From Nitrosomonadales bacterium (GTDB lineage Bacteria > Pseudomonadota > Gammaproteobacteria > Burkholderiales > Sulfuricellaceae): 17,329 nt of DNA. The number at the start of each line of letters is the position of its first letter. The stretch's first letter is position 1. The translations under genes and the position numbers were made by a program. Below, piece by piece: positions 1-7,310 of this stretch. The notes under the pieces are model-generated. The model searched no databases and had not been told where the DNA came from. It was given only the letters and a program-made list of their open reading frames with translations. The stretch covers positions 2,116-19,444 of the forward strand of contig PQAG01000109.1 in NCBI GenBank assembly GCA_003104895.1. Direction: 5' to 3'.

Positions 1-804
1 GCCATGGCCGGCTTCGCCTGCCGGATTGGCGTAGCCCGCCATGACGGCGGGGCCGCGCACGCGGATGCGGCCTTCGTCCTGGGTTGGCAGGCCGTTTTCA
101 TCGACGATTTCCACGCTGATTCCCGGCAGCGGCGGACCGGCCATGCCCTCGCGCCAGCCGGGCGGAAACGAAGCCAGCGTCGCTACCTGCGAGGCAGTCT
201 CGCTCATGCCGTAGGTGGGGCAGAGCGGCCAGCCTGCCTCATGCGCACGCCGTGCCAGCTTTTCCGACAGAGGGCCGCCGCCGGTCAGGGCATATTTAAG
301 CCGCACCGGCGGCGGGCCGGCCTCCAGCAGGCGCGCGAGCATGGCGGGCACCAGTGAAATATGGGTCACACAGAAGCGTTCCATGTCTTCCCGAACCCGC
401 TTCGCATCGAACTGGCCGTGCAGCAGGACGGTGGCGCCGGCCTCGGCGCAGCGGTAAAAAATGGCCAATCCGCCGATGTGCTGAAGAGGCAGGCAGTTTA
501 GCCAGATATCGCCCGGCGCCAGGGGAATGCGGCTGCGGCTGGCCCGCACCGACGCTTCCAGGCTGGCCGCGCTCAACATCACCTGTTTGGGCTCGCCCGT
601 GCTGCCGCTGGTGGCGATGAGCAGCTCGGCGCTGCCGGGCAGTTCCGGCTGTTTCAGCAGCTTCGCCAGACGTTCCGGCAGCCCGCCCGGGCTGGCCGAC
701 AGCAGAGCTGAATAACTGAACACTTCGCCTTCCACCATCAGCGCCGGTGCGTCCGGGTCGCTTGCTGCTGCGCGCTCAAGCCAGCGGTTGAGCAGGGTCT
801 TCAT
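1..804 (-). CDS. MenE-like acyl-CoA ligase (AMP-forming), 3' end cut by window edge
   Basis: Reading the minus strand from the ATG at 804 gives 268 uninterrupted residues that run off the left edge. The ANL adenylate-forming motifs are visible in order: P-loop TSGSTGEPK (65-73), LPLQHIGG (105-112), GGGPL (175-179) and the A5 motif YGMSE (198-202). The spacing and wording (LPLQHIGGLAIF, LTGGGPLSEKL) resemble o-succinylbenzoate-CoA ligase (MenE) of menaquinone synthesis, which activates its acid with ATP and then transfers it to CoA. The N-terminus is odd: the P-loop starts near residue 65, about 90 residues earlier than in E. coli MenE, so much of the usual first subdomain is missing. No clear ribosome binding site precedes the start, and a hairpin lies immediately upstream. 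It follows ubiE on the same strand after 162 bases. The ANL family assignment is secure; the substrate is inferred and could be another aryl or acyl acid. Confidence 0.75.
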   Translation of the reverse strand, partial: MKTLLNRWLERAAASDPDAPALMVEGEVFSYSALLSASPGGLPERLAKLLKQPELPGSAELLIATSGSTGEPKQVMLSAASLEASVRASRSRIPLAPGDIWLNCLPLQHIGGLAIFYRCAEAGATVLLHGQFDAKRVREDMERFCVTHISLVPAMLARLLEAGPPPVRLKYALTGGGPLSEKLARRAHEAGWPLCPTYGMSETASQVATLASFPPGWREGMAGPPLPGISVEIVDENGLPTQDEGRIRVRGPAVMAGYANPAGEAGHG

Positions 805-807
805 GAT

Positions 808-835
808 CGAAGAGAGCTCGCATGGCGAGTCTTCG
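808..835 (-). other. Hairpin directly upstream of the MenE-like start codon
   Basis: CGAAGA and TCTTCG form a six-pair outer stem, and CTCGC and GCGAG form a five-pair inner stem around an ATG loop, with a three-base bulge. The hairpin ends four bases before the ATG at 804, so it covers the place where a ribosome binding site would sit. No function is demonstrated; it may restrict translation initiation. Confidence 0.4.
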
Positions 836-836
836 T

Positions 837-915
837 CCCCCTCTCCCCGCCTTCGGCTGCGCTCAGGCAACGGGGGAGGGCAGCGCAGCACTGAGCCTGC
901 CGAAGCGGGGAGGGG
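837..915. repeat. Imperfect GC-rich inverted repeat between ubiE and the MenE-like gene
   Basis: A left arm rich in C (CCCCCTCTCCCCGCCTTCGG) and a right arm ending in GAAGCGGGGAGGGGG pair with a few mismatches; a second G-rich stretch (CGGGGGAGGG) lies between them. C-rich and G-rich palindromes of this look are common dispersed intergenic elements in proteobacterial genomes. Lying after the ubiE stop, it could also act as a factor-dependent transcription end for the long nos transcript, but no T-run follows on the minus strand. Confidence 0.5.
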
Positions 916-966
916 GAAACGGCCATGGCGAGATTCATAATCGGGGTGGCACTATTGCCATGACCG

Positions 967-1689
967 TTAGGAGGATTTGACGCCACGATGCAGGCAGGCG
1001 ATGCCGAAGGACAGGTTGCGGTAGTTCACCGCAGAAAAACCTGCCTGCTCCATGATGCGCTGCATCTCCTGCTGGTCCGGGAAGCGGCGGATGGATTCGA
1101 CCAAGTAGGTATAGGCTTCCGGGTCGCGTGCCACCCACGCGCCAAGGCGGGGAATCACGGTGAAGGAAAAGAGGTCGTAGAAAGGCTTGACCGGCGCCCA
1201 GGGGCGGGAGAATTCCAGGCACAGGAAGCGTCCGCCCGGTTTCAGCACCCGCAGCGCTTCCTTCAGGGCGTCTTCCAGGCTGGTGACGTTGCGGATGCCG
1301 AAGGCGATGGTCATGGTATCGGCCGTGCTGTCCGCCAGGGGAATCCGTTCTCCGGTGCCTGCCAGCCATTTCAAGTTTGATGGCTTGTGCACGCGCCCCT
1401 GAGTCATCATTGCCAGACTGGGGTCGCACACTATCACGTGTGCCCCACTCGAAACCATGAGCGCAGCCACGTCCCCCGTGCCGCCGGCAAGATCGACCAC
1501 CACCTGGCCTGGCAGCGCACTGGCTTCGCGCGCGAGGCGGCGCTTCCAGAGCCGGTGGATGCCCATGCTCATGAGGTCGTTCATCAGATCGTAGCGTGGC
1601 GCCACGCTGGCGAATACGCGCCGGATCAGGCGTGTGCGCTCGTCTTCCGCCACGCTCTGGTAACCAAAGGTGCGGGAAAGCTCCTGCAT
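967..1689 (-). CDS. ubiE: UbiE/MenG quinone C-methyltransferase
   Basis: This is a 240-residue class I SAM-dependent methyltransferase that C-methylates the demethylmenaquinol or 2-polyprenyl benzoquinol ring. The N-terminal RVFASVAPRYDLMNDLMSMG, motif I DLAGGTGD (66-73), GIRNVTSLEDAL, LKPGGRFLCLEFSRP and the C-terminal ESIRRFPDQ and LHRGVK are all close to E. coli UbiE. The frame stays open upstream to 1737. I chose the ATG at 1689 because it fits the family N-terminus and because it overlaps the nosY stop as TGATG, indicating translational coupling; no separate Shine-Dalgarno sequence is seen. Being last in the nos transcript is unusual for ubiE, which in many proteobacteria sits with ubiJ and ubiB. 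Whether this is the only ubiE of the genome or a dedicated second copy cannot be told here. Confidence 0.92.
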   Translation of the reverse strand: MQELSRTFGYQSVAEDERTRLIRRVFASVAPRYDLMNDLMSMGIHRLWKRRLAREASALPGQVVVDLAGGTGDVAALMVSSGAHVIVCDPSLAMMTQGRVHKPSNLKWLAGTGERIPLADSTADTMTIAFGIRNVTSLEDALKEALRVLKPGGRFLCLEFSRPWAPVKPFYDLFSFTVIPRLGAWVARDPEAYTYLVESIRRFPDQQEMQRIMEQAGFSAVNYRNLSFGIACLHRGVKSS

Positions 1690-2516
1690 CAGGGCAGGTC
1701 GCCGCGGCGGAACATGAAGTAGCCGGCCGTCGCGCACAGGGTGCCGATGACGGCCGGGTAAACCAGGCCGTAGATCATGAAGCCGGCCGCCCCCAGCGTG
1801 TCCATGATCACGAACGCCGCCGGACCCAGCACGATCAGCTGGGGATCGAACAGCATCAGCGCGGCGGAGCGGAACACCTGGAGAGGGTTGGCCAGCGCGA
1901 TCGCGACCGCCACTTCGGGTGCGGCATGGCCCTGGATCATCACGCCCAGCAGAATCAGGTCAAGAAACAGCAGCATCGCCAGCCAGACCACGAAAGCCGC
2001 GCCCTGGGCGACATCGGTGGAGCGCGCCAGCGTGGAGAGCAGCATGGCGATGCCGAGAAAGCACCACGCCATCGCCGCCAGCAATCCGGTGTAATAGAGG
2101 AACATGTTCCAGGGCACTTCGATGTTCTGCACCAGCGACCACAGTGCAGCGCCCAGCATGGCCAGGAACACCGGCAGGAAGACCACGATGTAGCGCCCCA
2201 GAAGCTTGCCCCAGAACCAGGCGCCCAGCGATACCGGCAGGGAAAGCAGATATTCGAATACGCCGGCTTCTCGGTCGCCCGCGACCGAGCGCACGGTGGA
2301 GATGAGCACGAAAATGGGCAGAATGGCCATGCACAGCTGGATATAGGTCACCAGCAGGCGCGACAGCCCGATAAAGCCCAGCACGCGCGATTCGGTCAGG
2401 CCGAAGGCGAAGAGCATGGCAACGATACCGCCGAACACCACGGTGTAGATCATGAACCAGCGTGCGCGCAGCGATTCGACCACGTCCAGCTTGGCGGTGA
2501 GCCATAAATTTTTCAT
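1689..2516 (-). CDS. nosY: NosY, membrane permease of the NosDFY transporter
   Basis: This is a 275-residue inner-membrane protein with six predicted helices (about 20-40, 55-77, 106-128, 141-162, 171-193 and 240-265), the permease of the ABC complex that with NosF and periplasmic NosD is needed to mature the CuZ site of N2O reductase. The opening KNLWLTAKLDVVESLRARWF and the cytoplasmic RSVAGDREAGVFEYLLSLP loop are typical of NosY/ABC-2 permeases; the latter is the likely coupling loop to NosF. AAGGA lies at a good distance before the ATG. It is separated from nosL by a 93-bp gap occupied by a degenerate repeat, and its stop overlaps the ubiE start. The gene order nosF-nosL-nosY places nosL between the two transporter genes, unlike the common nosDFYL order. 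Confidence 0.93.
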   Translation of the reverse strand: MKNLWLTAKLDVVESLRARWFMIYTVVFGGIVAMLFAFGLTESRVLGFIGLSRLLVTYIQLCMAILPIFVLISTVRSVAGDREAGVFEYLLSLPVSLGAWFWGKLLGRYIVVFLPVFLAMLGAALWSLVQNIEVPWNMFLYYTGLLAAMAWCFLGIAMLLSTLARSTDVAQGAAFVVWLAMLLFLDLILLGVMIQGHAAPEVAVAIALANPLQVFRSAALMLFDPQLIVLGPAAFVIMDTLGAAGFMIYGLVYPAVIGTLCATAGYFMFRRGDLP

Positions 2517-2526
2517 TCAATATCCT

Positions 2527-2602
2527 TTAGTTATCAGTTCTCAGCCATCGGTTTCCAGTCACCCTCTGCACTTGCTGACTACTGATAACTGACATCTGAC
2601 CA
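2527..2602. repeat. Degenerate repeat element, copy 1 (nosL-nosY gap)
   Basis: The gap contains TAGTTATCAGTTCTCAGC followed by CGGTTTCC, then GCTGACTACTGATAACTGAC. AGTTATCAGT (2529-2538) and ACTGATAACT (2581-2590) are a perfect 10-bp inverted repeat. The first half aligns at most positions with the start of the element at 3909-3983 in the same orientation, so both look like copies of one small mobile or expanding repeat made from CTGATAAC/CTGACAG-type words. Confidence 0.5.
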
Positions 2603-2609
2603 CAAACAA

Positions 2610-3041
2610 TCATTTTCCTTTTTCCAGAACCCGTTTTCTGGCTTCCTCGTAATTCACGCTACCCGGCTCCGGCAGCGCCACCGCGCCGAAGCCGTAAGCC
2701 ATCGGCGTCATCTTGTTGGGTATGTAATGGGCCTTGCGCGCATCGATCCACTTGCCGGAGCGCATGTCCATGACCCAGATCTCCGTGGCAGGGTCATTGG
2801 CCCAGGGCTTGTCATTGAGCCAGAACACCACACAGCCGAAATCGTCGAACTTGTAAGCCTGATGCTTCGGCCCGCCGCGCACCTGGGCAGCATAGCGTTT
2901 GTCGCTCAGGGCCATGTTGCAGCGCACGCAGGTGTCGCGGTCCCATTTGACTTCTACCGGCCCGGTTATGGGCTCCTGATGGCAGGCTGCCAGCAGGCCC
3001 AATAGCAGAGCCAGTGCGGCCAGCCTGGGCAGGCTTGTCAT
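2610..3041 (-). CDS. nosL: NosL, copper chaperone lipoprotein
   Basis: This is a 143-residue predicted lipoprotein. A hydrophobic N-terminus ends in the lipobox LLAAC with the lipidated Cys at 20. NosL proteins bind Cu(I) and deliver it through NosDFY for assembly of the CuZ site. The family signature DTCVRCNMALSDKRYAAQ is present, with C38, C41 and M43 as candidate copper ligands; FDDFGC (65-70) and the NKMTPMAYGF segment with M111 and M114 are also typical. The start overlaps the nosF stop by four bases (ATGA), indicating coupled translation. Length and motifs are normal for the family. Confidence 0.93.
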   Translation of the reverse strand: MTSLPRLAALALLLGLLAACHQEPITGPVEVKWDRDTCVRCNMALSDKRYAAQVRGGPKHQAYKFDDFGCVVFWLNDKPWANDPATEIWVMDMRSGKWIDARKAHYIPNKMTPMAYGFGAVALPEPGSVNYEEARKRVLEKGK

Positions 3042-3904
3042 GCCTGATCACCAGCATTTTCATCGAGGCGGATGCGGGTCAGGATGCCGACATAACGCGA
3101 AATCATGCCGATGAAGCGCAAGCGGTCTGGCCCCGCGACGCTGCCCTGCCATTCCAGGCCGTCGCCACTGCCCTGGAAATTCCAGCCCCGCAGCGCCTTG
3201 GCAATGGAATCCTCGGCGCGCCGCAAGGACAGGCGGCAGGCCAGCATGCCGGTCAGCGAAACGTCGTCCGCAACACGGTCGTCCAGCACCACCTTGCCAC
3301 GGTCCAGCTCGATCACGCGGTTCACCAGCGCCGAGACCTCGTCCAGACGGTGGCTGGAAATCAGCATGGTGGTGTTTTCCAGGCGCTCCGCCAGCAGGCC
3401 GAAGAAAATCTGGCGGGCTTCCGGGTCGAGGTTGGCGGCGGGTTCGTCCATGATCAGGATATTGCTGTCGCGCCCCAAGGCAATGGAGATCAGCAGTTTC
3501 TGCTTCTGTCCGCCGGAGAGTTTGACGAAGGGCTGGCTCTTCATTTTCCCGACATCCAGGCCGAGGCGCCCGGCAATTTCTTCCATGCGCCGCTTTTCGC
3601 TGTTGCATACTGCGGCGGAGAAATCCAGCAGCTGCCCTACCGGCATTTTCAGCGGCGGCGGCAGCTGGGGGACAAAGCCGATTTTCCCCAGCACCTGCTG
3701 CCGGTTCGGGCGCGGCGCCAGTCCATGCACCGCCACGCTGCCGTCAAAGGTGTATTCGCCCAGCAGGCAGCGGATCATGGTGGTTTTTCCGGCGCCGTTG
3801 GAGCCGACCAGCGCAATGCGCTCGCCCGGCGCGATGGTGAGCTCGAGTTCGTCCAGAACACGGTTGCGCTTGAAGGTCTTGGAGACTTTCTTGAATTCGA
3901 TCAT
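3038..3904 (-). CDS. nosF: NosF, ATPase of the NosDFY transporter
   Basis: This is a 288-residue ABC-type ATPase that powers the NosDFY complex in copper/sulfur cluster maturation of N2O reductase. It has Walker A GSNGAGKT (34-41), signature LSGGQ (129-133), Walker B ILIMDEP (149-155), D-loop NLDPE and switch His H185 in SSHRLDE. The roughly 70 residues after the ATPase core are a C-terminal extension also seen in other NosF proteins. The ATG at 3904 fits the family start (MIEFKKVSKTF), but no Shine-Dalgarno sequence precedes it; the 79-bp gap to nosH is filled by a repeat element, which may have displaced it. The stop overlaps the nosL start. Confidence 0.94.
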   Translation of the reverse strand: MIEFKKVSKTFKRNRVLDELELTIAPGERIALVGSNGAGKTTMIRCLLGEYTFDGSVAVHGLAPRPNRQQVLGKIGFVPQLPPPLKMPVGQLLDFSAAVCNSEKRRMEEIAGRLGLDVGKMKSQPFVKLSGGQKQKLLISIALGRDSNILIMDEPAANLDPEARQIFFGLLAERLENTTMLISSHRLDEVSALVNRVIELDRGKVVLDDRVADDVSLTGMLACRLSLRRAEDSIAKALRGWNFQGSGDGLEWQGSVAGPDRLRFIGMISRYVGILTRIRLDENAGDQA

Positions 3905-3908
3905 TTTA

Positions 3909-3983
3909 TTAGCTATCAGTTATCAGCGGCCGGTTAAGGCGGTTGGGTTTCAAGCTGACAGCTGATGGCTGTCAGCTGATTTC
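3909..3983. repeat. Degenerate repeat element, copy 2 (nosH-nosF gap)
   Basis: TAGCTATCAGTTATCAGC with CGGTT matches copy 1 at 2528-2552 at most positions. The second half holds AGCTGACAGC and GCTGTCAGCT (about 3953-3976), a perfect 10-bp inverted repeat around TGATG, which would form a strong hairpin in the nos mRNA between nosH and nosF. No T-run follows, so it is more likely a repeat or mRNA-stability element than a terminator. Confidence 0.5.
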
Positions 3984-4949
3984 TTACAACAGCTTGCTCA
4001 ATCCCTTGATGTCAAACTTCAACGCGCCGCTCGGACACACGTCGACGCAGGCGCCGCAACGGGTGCAGTCAGCGCCGGTATCCATGATGGCATCCGAAGC
4101 GCGGCCCTTTTTCACGATTTCCAGCACGTGGGGTACTTCGCATACCTTGCGGCAATCGCCTTCGTGGAAGCAATTGGACAACTCATATTTAATGCGAACA
4201 GGCGAAAATACGCCAACGAAGCCATAAGTCAGTCCGATCGGGCAGACGTAGCGGCACCAGCCGCGGCGCGAGTAGAAAATCTCGAATGCCAGCAGCAGCG
4301 CTACCCAGCCCAGCGCCAGGCCGGGGCCGTAGATCAGGGCGCGGCTGAGGATGCCGGTGGGCGACAGGGTTTCGAACACGGTATAACCCGTTACCCAGGC
4401 CAGCACGGCGAATACCAGCCAGAGCACGGTGCGCACGCCGCGGTTGAAGGTGTGGTCGGAAACGATTTTTTTGTCAGCCAGGTAGAGATGCAGTTTCTCC
4501 GCCCACTCGGCGACCAGGTGATAAGGGCAGACCCAGGAGCAGAAGGTGCGCCCGCCAAACAGGAACCACAGCGCCACCACCGTGCCGGTGCCAATCAGCA
4601 GATTGACGATGATGTGCTTGTGAGCCAGCATTACCTGCAATGCCGAGTTCACGTCTATCAGGTGGAAGCCGAGCAGGCGTGAAGCCGTGAGCGCGCCTTC
4701 CAGGATCTGGATATCGAGCCAGAACGACACCACGAACAGCAGGTTGATGCCAATCAGGAAGGCCCAGCGCCGGTTGCGCCACGGTTTTCCTTGCGCGCGG
4801 TGGGCGCGGGCGTGTTCCTTATGAGCAACCCAGTCCACCTTTTCAACCCGTTTCAGGGCATGGATGGTATCCGCTGCCTGCGTGAATTGCTGGGGTTTGC
4901 TGGGTTCGCGTCCCAGCATCACCATCAGGGATTCGAAATATCTGCTCAT
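3984..4949 (-). CDS. nosH: NosH, membrane iron-sulfur quinol dehydrogenase subunit
   Basis: This is a 321-residue NapH-like membrane protein that with NosG forms a quinol dehydrogenase feeding electrons towards NosZ. It shows about four to five hydrophobic helices (about 62-80, 111-131, 172-190, 207-225), two CxxxCP motifs (C137/C141 and C232/C236), and a C-terminal ferredoxin region. One 4Fe-4S motif is complete (C295, C298, C301, C305). The other shows only C260, C266 and C270: the Cys expected between the first two is a Glu (CFHEGDCRKVC). An in-frame ATG exists at 4961, but the ATG at 4949 overlaps the nosG stop as ATGA and is preferred. Context and motifs make the assignment firm. Confidence 0.92.
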   Translation of the reverse strand: MSRYFESLMVMLGREPSKPQQFTQAADTIHALKRVEKVDWVAHKEHARAHRAQGKPWRNRRWAFLIGINLLFVVSFWLDIQILEGALTASRLLGFHLIDVNSALQVMLAHKHIIVNLLIGTGTVVALWFLFGGRTFCSWVCPYHLVAEWAEKLHLYLADKKIVSDHTFNRGVRTVLWLVFAVLAWVTGYTVFETLSPTGILSRALIYGPGLALGWVALLLAFEIFYSRRGWCRYVCPIGLTYGFVGVFSPVRIKYELSNCFHEGDCRKVCEVPHVLEIVKKGRASDAIMDTGADCTRCGACVDVCPSGALKFDIKGLSKLL

Positions 4950-5791
4950 GCGGCACCCCATGTTTTACGTGCTTCAACCACGATCGAGGCCGGTTCGGTG
5001 GGGCAGACCATTTCGCATACGCCGCAGCCTACGCAGGGTTCATGCACCACCGGTGACTTGACCATTTTTCCGTCCTTGTCCGCTACGCTGTCGAGCGAAA
5101 TTGCACCCTTGATGGGGCAGGTGCGCACGCACAGGTCGCATACCTCTACATCGAAGGGATGATCCCTGAGAGGGATGGGTTTCCAGCGGTTCACCTCGAT
5201 AAAGCGCATGGTGCCCTTGAATTCCGCTCCCCGGGCCGCGCCCTTGAAACCCTTGCCCTGCCGTGCCAGGCAGCTATCTGGCCTGGCCAGGACGGCAAGC
5301 CCGGTACGCTCGGCCAGGTTCAGTGTCGGTTCGGGATCCTTTTCCTTGGCCAGCAGCACCGGAGGCTGTGCCATCTTTGCGCCGGGCCGCACCGCCAGAA
5401 ATGCCGGCTTGTGGTAGGTCAGGGCGCCGGTCGGGCAGGCCAGAATGCACTGCACCGCATCGCAGGAAAAATCGCATGCCTGGCTGCGGGAATCGATATA
5501 GGGCACGCCAATGCCGAAGCCCTGGGCTATGTCATCGAGCTTGATCGCCTGCACCGGGCACACCTGCACGCACTGCCCGCACTTGATGCAGGAGGAGAGA
5601 AAATCCTTCTCGTCCAGGGCGCCCGGCGGGCGCATCCGGGTTTCCCAGCCGCGCGCCATCGGTGTCAGGCCGAGCAGCGGGATGCCAATGGCCGTGCCGG
5701 CAAGCGCCAGCGTGCGCAGAAAACGCCGCCGGTCTTCCAGCTTGCGCTTGTTTACCAGCGGATGGGTAGGTTTGGGTTTCTCAGTGCTCAT
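4946..5791 (-). CDS. nosG: NosG, periplasmic ferredoxin-type protein
   Basis: This is a 281-residue NapG-like protein with a twin-arginine-type leader (RRRFLRTLALAG, about 21-32), so it is probably exported folded by Tat and held at the outer face of the membrane with NosH. It contains up to four 4Fe-4S motifs: C68/C71/C74/C78, C106/C110/C115/C119, a set including C218/C221/C225, and C253/C256/C259/C263. In Wolinella the NosGH pair is a menaquinol dehydrogenase that passes electrons to cytochromes c and NosZ. It overlaps nosD by four bases (ATGA) upstream and nosH by four bases downstream, so nosD, nosG and nosH are translationally linked. Confidence 0.93.
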   Translation of the reverse strand: MSTEKPKPTHPLVNKRKLEDRRRFLRTLALAGTAIGIPLLGLTPMARGWETRMRPPGALDEKDFLSSCIKCGQCVQVCPVQAIKLDDIAQGFGIGVPYIDSRSQACDFSCDAVQCILACPTGALTYHKPAFLAVRPGAKMAQPPVLLAKEKDPEPTLNLAERTGLAVLARPDSCLARQGKGFKGAARGAEFKGTMRFIEVNRWKPIPLRDHPFDVEVCDLCVRTCPIKGAISLDSVADKDGKMVKSPVVHEPCVGCGVCEMVCPTEPASIVVEARKTWGAA

Positions 5792-7161
5792 TTTTTACCC
5801 CGCTTCCAGGGATCATTAAATAATGGTTTTTCATCTTTAAGCAGCAAGGTCGGACTGGAAAACGGCGCCAGGCGCTCGAGGAAATCCAGCACTTCGAGTG
5901 CGGGCGCCACCTTGAAAAAACGCGCCTGGGGAATTTCCATCCATAAGCGGTCGGCAAAGTCATATAGCTCATAAGGCGTATCGCCGATGCCGTCCTTGTT
6001 GCGGTCGAATCCCTCATACTCGTCCCAGTAATTGCCGCGCCAGACATTGCGCTGTCCCGAACCCGCGCCACCCACCGAAAGATTGGAAATGTTCCCCTCG
6101 AAGGAATTTCCGCTCACCTCATAACCGGTAAGATCGCTGTTGAAAGCAATGGCGATACCATTGTAGGCCAGCCGGTTGTTCTTCAGGATGATCTTGCTGT
6201 CGGGCTGGAAGGGCGAGAGGTCGGCCGACAGACCGAGCGCGCAGTAGATGATCTCGTTGCCTTCGAGCACGGCTCCGCTTGCTTCCTTGAAGCCAATCCC
6301 CATGCCGGTGGAGCCGGTGGCGTGGGAAATGACGTTGTTGCGCACGATGGTATTCTCGTTGTACATCAAATAAATACCAACTGCGTTGTCGTAGAAACGG
6401 TTGCCATCCACTATGTTATTGTTGGCAAACATGAAATGAATCGAGTAACGGCTGCGGGCGCCGTAGTTGCGATAAAACGTGTTGCCGTTGGAATACCAAA
6501 CCACCATGTCGCGCGAGTCAACCACCTGGTTGCTTTCGATGCGGTTGTTCATGCTGTACCACAAGCGTATCCCGTCGCCGCGCACGCCCAGGTCCGCCGG
6601 CTTGGAGCGGATGCGGTTGCCGCGCACGGTATTGTTGTTGGACTGTTTCAGGTCGATGCCGAAAAGGCAGTCATCAATGACGTTGTTTTCGATCAGGTTA
6701 TGGTTGCCGCGCACATTGAGGCAGGCATCATCGCTGTCGTGCGAACTCCCCGAGCCCCTGAGATGCAGGCCGCGCAGAGTGGCGCCGCTGGTTTCGATCA
6801 CAAACACCGTGCTCTTGTTGCCGCCGTCTATGCTGACCTTGCCGCCTCCCTCGACCGTCAATGGTTTGGTCAGATGCACCGGGCCGGCGTAATTGCCCGG
6901 CTTGGGGCGCAGCACTGAGCCGGCAGGCGCGGCATCAACCAGGGCCTGAAAAGGTTGAAGGCCGTGGATGCGCTTGTCGCGCAGATAAAGCGGCACCAGA
7001 TCCACCGGCTTGTCCACATCGACGCGGGGCGCATTGCTCATATCCGCACTCTGGCCCAGCTGCGGCGCAGCATCATCGCCGTTCACGACGCCAGTGCCCA
7101 TCACGGTGGATGGGGTCGCCAGCACAAGCAGCGCCAGAAAAAAAGGCCGCAACAGTTCCAT
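5788..7161 (-). CDS. nosD: NosD, periplasmic beta-helix maturation factor
   Basis: This is a 457-residue protein with a Sec-type signal (about 1-22, MELLRPFFLALLVLATPS), then a right-handed parallel beta-helix of CASH/NosD repeats. The repeats are visible as many N-x-I/V-x-x-N turns, for example GNHNLIENNVIDDC, NNNTVRGNRIRS and NENTIVRNNVI between about 150 and 370. NosD acts in the periplasm with NosF and NosY in CuZ assembly. The C-terminal DYANP-like tail typical of NosD is represented here by YWDEYEGFDRNKDGIGDTPY (about 370-395). It is preceded by a 149-bp gap with a hairpin after the NosB-type gene and followed by nosG with a four-base overlap. The upstream sequence has only a weak ribosome binding site (GGGGAT). 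Confidence 0.94.
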   Translation of the reverse strand: MELLRPFFLALLVLATPSTVMGTGVVNGDDAAPQLGQSADMSNAPRVDVDKPVDLVPLYLRDKRIHGLQPFQALVDAAPAGSVLRPKPGNYAGPVHLTKPLTVEGGGKVSIDGGNKSTVFVIETSGATLRGLHLRGSGSSHDSDDACLNVRGNHNLIENNVIDDCLFGIDLKQSNNNTVRGNRIRSKPADLGVRGDGIRLWYSMNNRIESNQVVDSRDMVVWYSNGNTFYRNYGARSRYSIHFMFANNNIVDGNRFYDNAVGIYLMYNENTIVRNNVISHATGSTGMGIGFKEASGAVLEGNEIIYCALGLSADLSPFQPDSKIILKNNRLAYNGIAIAFNSDLTGYEVSGNSFEGNISNLSVGGAGSGQRNVWRGNYWDEYEGFDRNKDGIGDTPYELYDFADRLWMEIPQARFFKVAPALEVLDFLERLAPFSSPTLLLKDEKPLFNDPWKRGKK

Positions 7162-7257
7162 GTCTTAAGCCATCCCCACGTCACTTGCACATGGGTCAAT
7201 AACAGATTGGATCATATACATGGACCAAACTCGGAATAAATGCTGGATACAGTCCAT

Positions 7258-7290
7258 TCATGTCCGGCAGGGAGAAACCGCCGGACATGA
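7258..7290. other. Perfect 11-bp inverted repeat in the nosB-nosD gap
   Basis: TCATGTCCGGC and GCCGGACATGA pair perfectly around an 11-base loop. The hairpin begins about 20 bases after the NosB-type stop and ends about 97 bases before the nosD start. No T-run follows on either strand, so a mRNA processing or stability role, or partial attenuation of nosD expression, is more likely than full termination. The rest of the 149-bp gap shows no promoter I can support. Confidence 0.55.
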
Positions 7291-7310
7291 CCCTTTATTG
7301 AAGGCGGAGC

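Noticed and set aside
1596..2507. Plus-strand open frame of 303 residues opposite nosY
   Set aside because: It is a low-complexity His/Gln/Arg-rich product typical of the reverse of a hydrophobic membrane-protein gene; nosY is clearly the real gene.
3014..3937. Plus-strand open frame of 307 residues opposite nosF
   Set aside because: It covers all of nosF and the repeat beside it, with no domain; nosF has every ABC ATPase motif.
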